The notes below the pieces were generated by a model, which saw nothing but the letters and a program-made list of their open reading frames with translations, had not been told where the DNA came from and ran no database searches. This document shows, one piece after another, positions 25,872 to 34,993 of a stretch of DNA of 43,557 nt (position 1 is its first letter; each line of letters opens with the position of its first letter). This stretch comes from Granulicella sp. S190 (lineage in GTDB: Bacteria > Acidobacteriota > Terriglobia > Terriglobales > Acidobacteriaceae). The position numbers were made by a program, and so were the translations under genes. The stretch covers positions 111,197 to 154,753 of the forward strand of contig NZ_LMUD01000016.1 of the NCBI RefSeq assembly GCF_009766095.1, written 5' to 3'.

Positions 25872-26339
25872 TTATTTATCTCCGGTCCAGAATGGTTCCA
25901 GGACCCGGGCACACTCTTCCAGTAGCGCCTGAGAGTCAGTATCGAAGGCGTTCAGGCGTTCGCTTTCTACGTCAAGGGTGCCGAGCACGCGTTCGTGGAG
26001 GTCGAGAACGGGCACAATAATCTCTGCGCGGGTACTGTCGAAGGTGGTCATGTAGCCTGCGTCATCGGCCACGTTTCCCGCGTTGATGGTTCTTCTGCCC
26101 GCGATCGCTCTTGCGGTAAGGCCCTGTGTGATTGGAAAGGCGGGATGAGAGGGCGCGGAGTATCCGCTCCACGCGATATTGACTACCAGACCACGCTGAA
26201 AGTCGACATCGTAGATCCCTACCCAGCGATATGGCCCTTCCACCTGAATCGCGTCCGCGATGCGCTTTGCCTTGGCGGAACGGCTGAGATCTTCCGCGAG
26301 AAGGTTCTTGAGTTGACCAAGGAGCTTGCTATCCGGCAC
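25872..26339 (-). CDS. GAF-domain protein
   Basis: This is a 155-residue stand-alone GAF domain: VEGPYRWVGIYDVDFQRGLVVNIAWSG, then GLTARAIAGRRTINAGNVADDAGYMTTFDSTRAEIIVPVLD, then RVLGTLDVESERLNAFDTDSQALLEECARVLEPFW. The layout matches the free-methionine-sulfoxide reductase type (fRMsr/MsrC), but the product has no cysteine at the usual active positions, so that enzymatic role is unlikely. A small-ligand sensing role fits better. It is on the same strand as the XRE regulator, which lies 82 bp upstream, and the two may be one transcript. Confidence 0.82.
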   Translation of the reverse strand: MPDSKLLGQLKNLLAEDLSRSAKAKRIADAIQVEGPYRWVGIYDVDFQRGLVVNIAWSGYSAPSHPAFPITQGLTARAIAGRRTINAGNVADDAGYMTTFDSTRAEIIVPVLDLHERVLGTLDVESERLNAFDTDSQALLEECARVLEPFWTGDK

Positions 26340-26421
26340 CAGTCGTTCCTCCGGTTTGAGTGTGGAAGCAGATCTGGCCCGTATCCGTGCAGCTTTGCGT
26401 TACGAGGCCAGAAGCGTTGTT

Positions 26422-26835
26422 TTAGCTGAGAGTCGTCTGGGCAAACTTCCGCACCATGGCCAGCAGCAGTCTTCGATCACTGTCGGAGAGGTGGGCGGAG
26501 TAGCGCTGCACCTGGGTCAGAAACCTGATCTCGTCTTCGCCCAGATTCAGCCCCGACATCTCCTTGGCCATTGTCTCTTCGGCGAAAAACTCGGAGAGCT
26601 GGAGGTCGAGCGCCCGTGCAATCTTCTGCAGCGTCTCCAGCGAGGGCACGGTATGGCCATTTTCGACGCGCGACAGGTAACAGCGCAGTAACCCGGTGCG
26701 CTTCTCGATGTCGCCTTGCGACATGCCCTTTTGCAGCCGGTATCCGCGGATGGTAGTACCAATGTTCATCGAGATTGAAAGAGCCTCAATAGGCTCGTTC
26801 GCCACATCAACAGGAATAGTTTGCATGTCAGCCAT
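26422..26835 (-). CDS. XRE-family helix-turn-helix regulator
   Basis: The chosen ATG at 26835 gives a 137-residue protein; the frame extends upstream to 26928, and ATG 26826 is equally possible. The HTH_3 domain is clear: IGTTIRGYRLQKGMSQGDIEKRTGLLRCYLSRVENGHTVPSLETLQKIARALDLQLSEFF. The C-terminal ~55 residues (LNLGEDEIRFLTQVQRYSAHLSDSDRRLLLAMVRKFA) are helical and not an obvious ligand domain. Such proteins are DNA-binding regulators. It precedes the GAF-domain gene on the same strand, so the GAF protein may respond to, or be controlled by, it. The target operator cannot be seen. Confidence 0.88.
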   Translation of the reverse strand: MADMQTIPVDVANEPIEALSISMNIGTTIRGYRLQKGMSQGDIEKRTGLLRCYLSRVENGHTVPSLETLQKIARALDLQLSEFFAEETMAKEMSGLNLGEDEIRFLTQVQRYSAHLSDSDRRLLLAMVRKFAQTTLS

Positions 26836-27042
26836 TAGCCACAAAGTAAACACCCGCAACGACTTGGTCAATGGGTATCTTGGGGTACCAGTGAAAACCT
26901 GTACCATCGCAGGTTCATGGAGAGGCATTTACCCAAGAAACCTTGAAGCCTTACTTGAACCCCATCCCCGACGTGAACCGTCTCAGGCATTACTAAAGCA
27001 GTTACTAGCCCAGAAGGAAACCCAAGACGGTAGAGCCCGGTC

Positions 27043-27828
27043 CTAGAGGCCTACCCATCGAAAGATGCTGCAGAGATCGTCGGGGGAGGCGACGTGATCG
27101 GCTGCCGCGTCCTCGTCCGACAGCTCCACCGTTCCACTCCACAGTAATTTGAAGCCTGGATGGGATTCGAACAGCTCGCCTGACTCCGGGTTGAAGTAGA
27201 TGACATCCAGCGACCCGGGCCGGTTCGCAAACTCCGTCTCAAGCCGCTCGATGAGACGCTTCACGACCGGAGCCGCGAAGGGGTTGAAGAGATAGAGCAG
27301 GCAAGGGCCGTCTGGAAAGGCGAACTCCGTTGCGTCCTGACAAAGAACGGTCACCGGGCAGACGGCTCGTCCGGCAGCGGTCCATAAGGCGAGATTCGAC
27401 TCGGCGGTTTTAGTAAGGGATGGATTCAACTCCACGCCGATCGCCTGGCGAAAGACAAACTCCGAGGCCATCAGGACGGCGCGTCCCTTGCCGCAGCCGA
27501 GATCGATAAAGCTGGTCTCGGAGAGGGGGGCGTGACCAGAAGAGGAGATCCAATCTTCGACGACTCGCCGAAAGCGCGACGGGGCCATTCCGTAGTATGC
27601 GGTGTTGAAGACGTCGTTCTTGTGGCCGGAGCGAAGCTCTCCACCGCCGATGAGGCCGCTGGTGTCGACGCCATAGCGTTTGTCGAAGGGATGCAGAAGC
27701 GGTTTCCCGGAGGCTGTGGCGTCCTCATGGCGCTGCACGCGGCCTAACGCGGTGCGAACTGTTCCCGCTACGCCGCGCTGTGCCAGTGACCATCGCAGCT
27801 TGGACCATGCTGTACTAAGTCTTGTCAT
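27043..27828 (-). CDS. Class I SAM-dependent methyltransferase
   Basis: The 261-residue protein has a Rossmann-type SAM-binding site (FIDLGCGKGRAVLMASEF), followed by GVELNPSLTKTAESNLALW, where the Glu should bind the ribose of SAM. CQDATEFAFPDGPCLLYLFNPFAAPVVKRLI is the post-motif II region. The N-terminal ~85 residues form an extra helical region (HPFDKRYGVDTSGLIGGGELRSGHKNDVFNTAYYG). The acceptor is unknown. It is encoded on the same strand as the GNAT-like gene upstream (66 bp away), so the two are possibly co-transcribed. Confidence 0.88.
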   Translation of the reverse strand: MTRLSTAWSKLRWSLAQRGVAGTVRTALGRVQRHEDATASGKPLLHPFDKRYGVDTSGLIGGGELRSGHKNDVFNTAYYGMAPSRFRRVVEDWISSSGHAPLSETSFIDLGCGKGRAVLMASEFVFRQAIGVELNPSLTKTAESNLALWTAAGRAVCPVTVLCQDATEFAFPDGPCLLYLFNPFAAPVVKRLIERLETEFANRPGSLDVIYFNPESGELFESHPGFKLLWSGTVELSDEDAAADHVASPDDLCSIFRWVGL

Positions 27829-27894
27829 CGCCTCTCTTATTTGTCGGCTGGTTTCTCAGGGGGAGCCTACTTCCGACCGGCTCTTTTGAAAGAG

Positions 27895-29049
27895 TTAGTG
27901 AAGCTCCCACCGAAGCGCTGGATCAACGAGTGTCTGCATCAGAAAGTTCTTTCTGGGGATCGACCAATGAGCTACGCGGCGCAGCAGAGAGACGAACAGG
28001 GACCGGTTTGTGACCACGATATCGACAGCCTTTTCTGAGATGAAGGCGTGGCGCATGGAGTGCGGCGTTCCCCCTTCGAAGAAGAGTCTTTCCGTACCGA
28101 TCTCAATCTCATGCTCGATGAGGTAAGAGCGGATGACTGTTCCGACCGAATATTTCTCGAGGCCGCCGCGGTTCATCTGCCAATCGATCTCCGAGACGCC
28201 ATGATGTCTTCTGCCGCCCAGCAGGCTGATCCATTGTCCCTCAGGCGACTTAACCCCAACACAGAAGAGACCTTCGAGTGCCTTCATCGTGTTGTATCGC
28301 CGGTCGATCACCACATCGCTAACCGGATGCGTCGACGCCTGATTCAGCTCGGTCAGCTCGGATTTGCTGAGTGTATTTTTTATGTCGCCTTCAAAGATGC
28401 ACTGCAGCTCTGCTTCAGCCTTCCGGCGGTAGTACCTCAGGTTGCGACGTGTATGTTTCCCCATCGCGGCCAAGGTCTCGTCGACGTCCTTTTCGAGCAC
28501 GATGGTCGCGCCGACCTCGCGCGTCTGGGTTGTCCACCAAAGCTTTTTATCTTCCTCGACGGCTCTAATGAAGCACTCCTGGCAGATCTTCTCTTCACTG
28601 CCGGCATAGCTGAGCATGACGACCTGAGCGCCGCGCTCCATCAGATAGTGGCCGACTTCTGCAGTGATCTTCGTGCGTTGCGCAAGCGGCGCGATGACGG
28701 CCCTGCTGCCGTTGAAATCATTTGTGCTGAAGACTCGAAACGGCATTCCCAGCACTTTGTACTCATAAAGCAACACTGCGCCCTTCAAATCCTGGGCACG
28801 CAATCCGGCAAGTTTTACATCGCTGCTGTTAGTGACCAGGATGAGGTGGGGTATTTTCTTCAGGTTATCGGTGCTGGTAAGAAAGTATTCCAGGTAGTCC
28901 ATTGCGCCGGTCTGCTCGCAGAGTGCGCTTAGAGCAACGAGAACAGACTGAACACGCAGAATCGCTATTCGTCCGCGCAGAACTAAAAAGTGAGCGGTAT
29001 CGAGATCACTACTTAGGGGACTCTTTGTTTCATGACTGGTCGACAGCAT
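27895..29049 (-). CDS. GNAT/FemAB-like acyltransferase (BioF2-type)
   Basis: The 384-residue protein resembles the FemAB-like / 'acetyltransferase involved in cellulose biosynthesis' superfamily. It has a preparatory domain (GMPFRVFSTNDFNGSRAVIAPLAQ) and the second GNAT repeat with KHTRRNLRYYRRKAEAEL, VIDRRYNTMKALEGLFCVGVKSPEGQWISLLGGRR, YSVGTVIRSYLIEHEIEIGTERLFFEGG. Such enzymes join acyl or aminoacyl groups to cell-surface polymers or amines. The substrate is unknown. It lies directly upstream of the methyltransferase. Codon usage is somewhat more AT-rich than the surroundings, possibly a sign of a less ancestral region. Confidence 0.75.
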   Translation of the reverse strand: MLSTSHETKSPLSSDLDTAHFLVLRGRIAILRVQSVLVALSALCEQTGAMDYLEYFLTSTDNLKKIPHLILVTNSSDVKLAGLRAQDLKGAVLLYEYKVLGMPFRVFSTNDFNGSRAVIAPLAQRTKITAEVGHYLMERGAQVVMLSYAGSEEKICQECFIRAVEEDKKLWWTTQTREVGATIVLEKDVDETLAAMGKHTRRNLRYYRRKAEAELQCIFEGDIKNTLSKSELTELNQASTHPVSDVVIDRRYNTMKALEGLFCVGVKSPEGQWISLLGGRRHHGVSEIDWQMNRGGLEKYSVGTVIRSYLIEHEIEIGTERLFFEGGTPHSMRHAFISEKAVDIVVTNRSLFVSLLRRVAHWSIPRKNFLMQTLVDPALRWELH

Positions 29050-29169
29050 AGGTTACGTGTTGAAACGAAGATCTTTAAAAGCAGATACCGTTGTTCTCGC
29101 GATCAGTTGAGACAACCTCTGAAAAGATGAAGGCACGATAACTGAGAGCTTTACGCCTAATGCATCCTA

Positions 29170-29364
29170 TTGGATTTTGTGATGCAAATGATTGCAGTGT
29201 TGCTGGAAGGCTGTTTCCCAATCCTTGCTCGTACCGCTTTACGAAGGATGCCCAAACAGCTCAGCAGGGCGAAGAAGGTCTATCTCGATATCTCGAATAG
29301 AGGAATATCAAACCTATATCGAACTCTAGAAAGAATTTACAGTAACTACGATGATCCTCCCTGA
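29170..29364 (+). CDS. Doubtful small open frame in a 350-bp gap
   Basis: The gap 29050-29398 has only this frame (64 residues, TTG start). The sequence (MDFVMQMIAVLLEGCFPILARTALRRMPKQLSRAKKVYL...) shows one short hydrophobic segment and a basic region, but no recognisable family. No clear ribosome site precedes it and the region is AT-rich. I list it as possible, not as a real gene. The rest of the gap carries nothing I can name apart from the hairpin that ends it. Confidence 0.2.
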   Translation: MDFVMQMIAVLLEGCFPILARTALRRMPKQLSRAKKVYLDISNRGISNLYRTLERIYSNYDDPP

Positions 29365-29390
29365 ATTAAAAAGTTTCATCCAGGGGGATC
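29353..29390. terminator. Possible hairpin after fabG
   Basis: GATCCTCCCTG (29353-29363) pairs with CAGGGGGATC (29381-29390) with one bulged T and a ~17-base loop. An A/T-rich AATAAAAATT lies between it and the fabG stop at 29399. The long loop and lack of a proper T-run make it a weak terminator candidate. Confidence 0.35.
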
Positions 29391-29398
29391 AATAAAAA

Positions 29399-30145
29399 TT
29401 ACCCCATGTACATTCCGCCGTTTACATCCAGGGTGTGCCCGGTAATGTAACTTGCCTCCTCCGATGCGAGAAACGCGACGGCGTGGGCGACCTCGATGTC
29501 GGTCCCGACTCGCCCAAGGGGAATGAACTGGGCATTTGCGGCCTTCTGCTCGGCGGTCAAAACTTCGGTCATGGCTGTTTCTATGAACCCTGGAGCTACT
29601 GCATTGACGGTGATGGTGCGACTTGCCAGCTCCCGAGCCAAGGACTTGGTCATTCCGATCAGTCCGGCCTTTGAAGCGGCATAGTTTACCTGTCCTGCCT
29701 GTCCGGTCTCGCCCACGACGGAGGTAACGTTGATAATCCGTCCCCACCGGCTTTTTACCATTTGAGACATTACGGCCTGGGTCATCAGGAAAGCGCCCGT
29801 CAGGTTGGTGGTCAGCACATCGTCCCAGTCCTTGCGCTTCATCCGCATCGACAGGATGTCGCGGGTGATACCGGCGTTGTTGACCAGGATGTTTACCCCG
29901 CCGAAGTGGGTGATTACGGCCTTGGCGCACTCCTTGATCGACTCCTCACTGGCCACGTCCAGAGCGAACGTGTGAGCTTGCCCGCCTGCAGCGGTAATTT
30001 CAGCAGCAACGGCGGCCAACTTGTCGAGATTTCTTGCGGCCAGGGCCACGGTTGCTCCTGCGCGCGCGAGTTCCAGCGCACAAGCGCGGCCAATTCCCTG
30101 GGACGAACCTGTTACCAACGCAATACGACCTGCCGAAATGCTCAT
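29399..30145 (-). CDS. fabG: 3-oxoacyl-[acyl-carrier-protein] reductase FabG
   Basis: FabG reduces 3-oxoacyl-ACP with NADPH in fatty-acid synthesis. The 248-residue SDR protein has the cofactor motif TGSSQGIG, NNAGITRD (NNAG motif), the Ser-Tyr-Lys triad in VTSVVGETGQAGQVNYAASKAG, and the FabG C-terminus NAVAPGFIETAMTEVLTAEQKAANAQFIPLGRVG with SYITGHTLDVNGGMYM. Length and sequence match FabG better than other SDRs. No other fab or acpP genes flank it here, so the fatty-acid cluster is split in this genome. The start ATG 30145 has AAGGAGAGA immediately upstream. Confidence 0.93.
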   Translation of the reverse strand: MSISAGRIALVTGSSQGIGRACALELARAGATVALAARNLDKLAAVAAEITAAGGQAHTFALDVASEESIKECAKAVITHFGGVNILVNNAGITRDILSMRMKRKDWDDVLTTNLTGAFLMTQAVMSQMVKSRWGRIINVTSVVGETGQAGQVNYAASKAGLIGMTKSLARELASRTITVNAVAPGFIETAMTEVLTAEQKAANAQFIPLGRVGTDIEVAHAVAFLASEEASYITGHTLDVNGGMYMG

Positions 30146-30211
30146 GTCTCTCCTTGACTCAAACCTAGTTATTATACGAATTCATTTCCATGAGTCAGGT
30201 ATCCGACGCAA

Positions 30212-30976
30212 CTAGCGGTCTTCGCGCAGTGACCAGATATACACGTGCAGCTCCCGCGCGAAGTGAAGCAGTGGGGCACGATCCGGTAACGCGATTCCAT
30301 GCGCCGCGGGCAGCTCATTGATCCGAATCTCGGCCTCGGCCGGCTCGAGCGGCCATGGCAGGTGATGAATATGGCCTACAAGCACGCGCCCGCCATGGGG
30401 CGTATAGAGGCAATACCGCTCCGTCAGAAAGTGTTCCAGGGTTCCGGTCACGCTCGGCTCGGCGACCGTACCCAGCCCGCGATAGCTTGCTTCGAAGCGT
30501 ACGCTGCGCGCGGTCAGCAGCCGCCTGCTGGTGTATTCGATGGCTCCGTTCTGCGCGATTCGCCGCTGCATGCTGGCCAGAAAGTACGGCAGATGAAAGA
30601 GCGTCCGCGCTCCCAGAACAGCCAGCGCACTGGCCGCGTCCAGCGAGAAGAAGTACACTCCGCGCAGACCTGTTACTCGCGACCGCACGTAAGTTCGCAG
30701 ATTTAGCTCACAGAAGGAAGCGGTTCCCGGAACCGTGACGCATCCTTCGCCAACGGCGCGTGTCCGCACCTGATCCATCCAAAAAGGGACGACCCCGACC
30801 CAGGCAAAGCCGTCGAAGCTATCGACCTCGAGGCCAGGAGGAAGCAGTCTTGCCATTGCGTCGACGGAGATCGGCCAGTGCGCAAAGAGCAGGTCGTTCC
30901 ATCGCTGCGCCATTCTCCATCGCCCAGCTGGCAGCTCATAGGGGCGATGACTCACGGCGCTCAGGACATTCAACAT
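30212..30976 (-). CDS. DUF2071 (YqjF-type) protein
   Basis: ATG at 30976 is preferred (MLNVLSAVSHRPYELPAGRWRMAQRWNDLLFAHWPISVDAMARLLP); the frame opens at 31039, which would overlap the start of the divergent thyX-like gene. The 254-residue protein has the family sequence AQRWNDLLFAHWPIS, DSFDGFAWVGVVPFWMD, CELNLRTYVR, GVYFFSLDAASALAVLGAR and HLPWPLEPAEAEI. DUF2071 is related to the acetoacetate-decarboxylase-like fold; no reaction is established. It is transcribed away from the thyX-like gene, with ~62 bp between starts. Confidence 0.85.
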   Translation of the reverse strand: MLNVLSAVSHRPYELPAGRWRMAQRWNDLLFAHWPISVDAMARLLPPGLEVDSFDGFAWVGVVPFWMDQVRTRAVGEGCVTVPGTASFCELNLRTYVRSRVTGLRGVYFFSLDAASALAVLGARTLFHLPYFLASMQRRIAQNGAIEYTSRRLLTARSVRFEASYRGLGTVAEPSVTGTLEHFLTERYCLYTPHGGRVLVGHIHHLPWPLEPAEAEIRINELPAAHGIALPDRAPLLHFARELHVYIWSLREDR

Positions 30977-31037
30977 GATGCAAGCATAGATGCGTCCACA
31001 GCCGAAGCCGCCCGGATCAAGTATTCTGAGCATCACC

Positions 31038-32648
31038 ATGTCAGCGAGCCAGAAGCCCGATAGCCAGAAGAGTTCGATTCCCGTGACTGCTCCAAGCGAA
31101 GAGCAGCCATCCTCCCCTGAGACCGATGTCTACGCTATTCACGGGGCCGACCCCGAGGTTCTTGCCTACGCGATGGCCAAGTACTCCCGCTCGGCTCTCA
31201 CCATGAAGGAGTCGCTTGCCGAGATCAGCTCTCAGCGCGCCGAGCAGTTCCTCAACACGTTCTACTTTGCCTACGGCCACCGCTCTATCGCCGACCTGGC
31301 CCACATCCCCTTCGCCATTGAGCGCTTGTCGCTTCTCGCGGCCATTGAACTGGTCGACGAGCAGCGCTGGGATGGGCAGGAGCGGTCCACCCGCTACCAG
31401 AACTTTCGCCTCTCCGGCTGGTTTACGCCCCAGCTAGGGGCCGAGACCACGATCTTTACCGCCGCTGTGGAGACCCTCTTCACCACGTATGACAAGATCA
31501 GCGCAGGAATGCTCGCCGCGCTCAAGGGGGCCATCCCACAGCCTGAGACCATGAAGCCCGAGGCTTACGAACGCACGCTGAAGGCGCGCGCTTTCGATGT
31601 GGCACGGTACCTCTTACCGCTTGCCACTAATACTTCGTTGGGGCAGATCGTCAACGCGCGGACCCTTGAGACCCAGGTCTCCCGTCTGCTTACCAGCGAG
31701 TTCGCCGAGGTTCGACAGCTTGGTGAAAGGCTCCGCATTGCCGCGTCAGAGCCTGCGTGGAACGTGCAGCACGCTACCGCCGAAGTTCTTTGCGAAGAGA
31801 TTAGTTCAATCGATCCTGCCTGCGGCGAGCGCGCTCATGAAGCTTTTCTTCGACCGGTAAAGACTGCGCCAACACTGGTTAAATATGCTGCGTCGAATGA
31901 CTACCAGAGGCAGACGCGCAGTGAACTCGCCCATGCTGCGGCGGAGCTGATGCGCAACCAGCACATCGCCGACGCGCCGGTAGTCGACCTGCTTGATGGA
32001 GACGAGCCACTGGAGATCGAGCTTGCTACGTCGCTTTTGTACCCGCACTGCCACTACCCTTACCGTCAGCTCCGGCATCAGGTTGCCGCACTGAGCGCCA
32101 ATCAGCTCGGGGAGATTACAAGCCTGGGTACGAAACATCGAGGCCGCCACGATGAGCTGCTCCGCAGCTTCTCCTCCGGGCATAGCTTCCGCTTCGACAT
32201 CCTGATGGATATCGGCGGCTTCCGCGATATGCACCGCCACCGCCGCTGCGTTCAGCTGTTGCAGCCGTACACCGATCTCCATGGCTATGACGAGCCGCTT
32301 TGCCCCGGTCAGCCGACCCTTGCCGAAGCAGGCCTCGAAACGCTTTACAAAGAGACGTTGAGCGCTACCTATGCCACCTATCGAAGTCTGCGCGATAGTG
32401 GCGCCCCCGAGGCGGCGCAGTCGGCACAGTACTGCCTGCCGTTGGCCACCCGCTGCCGGTCTCTGTTCAAGATGGACTTCGCCGAAGCTCTCTACATCTC
32501 TGAGCTGCGTTCCGGGGTCGCCGGGCACTTCAGCTATCGCCGAGTCGCGTGGGAGATGTATCGGGCTGTTGCTAAGAAGCATCCGGCGCTGGCGCAGTAC
32601 TTCCGTATCGAAGACGTCAACGAGCCGGTGGATCTACTGCGACGCTAA
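31038..32648 (+). CDS. Tandem ThyX-like flavin-dependent thymidylate synthase homologue
   Basis: ATG 31038 (MSASQKPDS) gives 536 residues, about twice the ~220-270 of ThyX. ThyX uses FAD and methylenetetrahydrofolate to make dTMP from dUMP, with signature RHRxxSxNExSxRY. The N-terminal half contains SALTMKESLAEI, YGHRSIADLAHIPFAIERLS and QRWDGQERSTRYQNF, keeping SxRY but not RHR. The C-terminal half has HCHYPYRQLRHQ, RHDELLRSFSSGHSFRFDILMDIGGFRDMHRHRRCVQLLQPY, keeping RHR but not SxRY. The order implies duplication and fusion with divided signature residues. The protein may form one composite active site or be non-catalytic. It is convergent with the RcnB-like gene across a shared hairpin. 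Confidence 0.85.
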   Translation: MSASQKPDSQKSSIPVTAPSEEQPSSPETDVYAIHGADPEVLAYAMAKYSRSALTMKESLAEISSQRAEQFLNTFYFAYGHRSIADLAHIPFAIERLSLLAAIELVDEQRWDGQERSTRYQNFRLSGWFTPQLGAETTIFTAAVETLFTTYDKISAGMLAALKGAIPQPETMKPEAYERTLKARAFDVARYLLPLATNTSLGQIVNARTLETQVSRLLTSEFAEVRQLGERLRIAASEPAWNVQHATAEVLCEEISSIDPACGERAHEAFLRPVKTAPTLVKYAASNDYQRQTRSELAHAAAELMRNQHIADAPVVDLLDGDEPLEIELATSLLYPHCHYPYRQLRHQVAALSANQLGEITSLGTKHRGRHDELLRSFSSGHSFRFDILMDIGGFRDMHRHRRCVQLLQPYTDLHGYDEPLCPGQPTLAEAGLETLYKETLSATYATYRSLRDSGAPEAAQSAQYCLPLATRCRSLFKMDFAEALYISELRSGVAGHFSYRRVAWEMYRAVAKKHPALAQYFRIEDVNEPVDLLRR

Positions 32649-32668
32649 AAAGTGTTACATCCCTACAA

Positions 32669-32700
32669 CAAAGAGGCCCCGGAGTGAGGGGGCCTCTTTG
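32669..32700. terminator. Bidirectional-looking terminator hairpin
   Basis: A perfect 12-bp stem CAAAGAGGCCCC / GGGGCCTCTTTG surrounds an 8-base loop (32681-32688). It lies 20 bp past the thyX-like stop and just before the convergent RcnB-like gene's end. Short A or T runs flank it, so it could stop transcripts from both sides. Confidence 0.8.
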
Positions 32701-32730
32701 GATCACGCGATGATGGTGTTGTGTTCAGGT

Positions 32731-33021
32731 TTAGTGAATGGTCGATGCAATTACAACTGTTGAGATGATGCCAGTCGCCGCAGCTGCGAGAACGTAATTT
32801 CCATCTACCTGACGCCACTCATAGCCTCTTGGCGGTTCCTGAAGGTGATAGTGCTTGTAGTCCACTCGTTCTCCACGATTCCAGTCCTCATTCCTGATGT
32901 GGGCTCCTTGCTTCCACTCGTCGTGACGGACATAGTGCCCGTGGTCTTCTGCAAGTGCGAGGCCGGTGCTAAGGACAACGGCCAGAGTCGAAAAGGCAAA
33001 AGCTTTGCGAAGTAGTCTCAT
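32731..33021 (-). CDS. RcnB-family periplasmic protein
   Basis: The 96-residue product has a signal peptide (MRLLRKAFAFSTLAVVLSTGLALAEDHG). A short RcnB-like domain follows, with YVRHDEWKQGAHI, DYKHYHLQEPPRGYEWRQVDGNYVLAAAATGII. RcnB proteins help set the nickel/cobalt response in E. coli, but the domain is also found in proteins of unknown role. The mature protein is rich in His and acidic residues. It is monocistronic, convergent with the thyX-like gene, and divergent from recA. Confidence 0.85.
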   Translation of the reverse strand: MRLLRKAFAFSTLAVVLSTGLALAEDHGHYVRHDEWKQGAHIRNEDWNRGERVDYKHYHLQEPPRGYEWRQVDGNYVLAAAATGIISTVVIASTIH

Positions 33022-33128
33022 TTAAGCTCCTGCAGTGTCTGATTCCTTCCCCAAATATCCCGTTGCTCGCCGGATGGCGTATGACGGGCTTACGGGGAAA
33101 AATATCTCAACTTTTATTCGCCTTTTAT

Positions 33129-33156
33129 TTGCTTTTTCAGGTTTGAATGCTAGAAT
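33129..33156 (+). promoter_or_regulatory. Candidate sigma-70 promoter of recA
   Basis: TTGCTT (33129-33134) and TAGAAT (33151-33156) are separated by 16 bases, about 53 bp before the recA GTG. I looked for a LexA box in the leader; neither the GTTC-type nor the CGAAC-type direct repeat is convincingly present. Confidence 0.45.
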
Positions 33157-33208
33157 CCCAAATTGAACCATCAACCTCCCTTTCACACCCCTTCAGGAGA
33201 GAAATATC

Positions 33209-34276
<1,068 letters not shown>

Positions 34277-34289
34277 GCTGGTGATGATT

Positions 34290-34335
34290 AACCAAGAAGC
34301 GCCGGCAATCTGATTGCCGGCGCTTCTTGGTTTTG
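34290..34335 (+). terminator. Strong intrinsic terminator of recA
   Basis: A perfect 20-bp stem (34290-34309 with 34313-34332) closes on a 3-base loop CTG and is followed by TT. The stem contains the GC-rich core GCGCCGGCAAT. It begins 14 bases after the recA stop codon. Confidence 0.9.
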
Positions 34336-34398
34336 CACCTTACCGAGCAAAACCTCTGACATCGAGTGATCTAGATCCGGGAGACTGAAGGCGTAGCC

Positions 34399-34992
34399 TT
34401 AGTCCATCCCCTCACCGCCTCCGCTGGGAGCCGGTGGACCGCCTTGTCCCCCGCGGCCGTCAAGCCCTTCCGGGCCGCCCCGCATCCTCATACCTCGATG
34501 CTCGCGGCGCTCGGCCTGCAGCTTGGCCCACTGGTCCGGGGTGAGTACATTGCGAATACCCAGAAGCATCTTGGCGTTCGCCTTTTCCAGCTCCGCCCGG
34601 GCCTGGGCGGTGTGGTCGATCTGAGCGAGGATCTTGTTCGTATCCGGAGGGTTGGCTGCGAGCATCGGCTCCATCAGAACCTCCTGCTTCTCGACATTCG
34701 CGCGCAGGTCGATCAGTTGCAGCTTGCTCTGCTGCAGAATGTCATCCATCTTCTTCTGCTGGTCTGGTGTGAGCGTCAGCTTCTGAATGAGGTCAGCGTT
34801 GTGCCACCAGATTCCGGGGGGCCCAATGCGAAGCCCACCGCGCATGCCCTCGCCTCCGCCCCATGCGCCGCGGCTGTGCTCCATTCCTCCGCCCGGTTGC
34901 GGCGGACCAGCCGAGCCAGGTTGCTGCGCTGCCAGAAAGCTGCCAGAGAGCGTTGCGAATAAAACGGCCGAAAGTAGAGGTTTCGCGTGCAT
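34399..34992 (-). CDS. Spy/CpxP-like periplasmic LTXXQ protein
   Basis: The frame opens at 35079, but ATG 34992 begins a signal peptide (MHAKPLLSAVLFATLSGSFLAAQ). The 197-residue protein has Gly/Pro-rich ends and a helical core with LTLTPDQQKKMDDILQQ (LTxxQ) and NVLTPDQWAKLQAERREHRGMRM (LTPxQ), the paired motifs of the Spy/CpxP family. Such periplasmic chaperone/sensor proteins dampen envelope-stress or metal-stress sigma pathways. It is the third gene of the ECF sigma operon, 1 bp after the anti-sigma gene ends, so it is co-transcribed. Confidence 0.88.
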   Translation of the reverse strand: MHAKPLLSAVLFATLSGSFLAAQQPGSAGPPQPGGGMEHSRGAWGGGEGMRGGLRIGPPGIWWHNADLIQKLTLTPDQQKKMDDILQQSKLQLIDLRANVEKQEVLMEPMLAANPPDTNKILAQIDHTAQARAELEKANAKMLLGIRNVLTPDQWAKLQAERREHRGMRMRGGPEGLDGRGGQGGPPAPSGGGEGMD

Positions 34993-34993
34993 G

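Noticed and set aside
25872..26339. Free-methionine-sulfoxide reductase activity for the GAF protein
   Set aside because: The domain layout is similar, but the catalytic cysteines are absent.
29170..29364. Small protein gene in the fabG-GNAT gap as a confident feature
   Set aside because: It has a TTG start, no ribosome site and no family, so it is listed only at low confidence.
33050..33208. LexA/SOS box upstream of recA
   Set aside because: Neither known type of box (GTTC-N7-GTTC or CGAAC-N4-GTTCG) is convincingly present.
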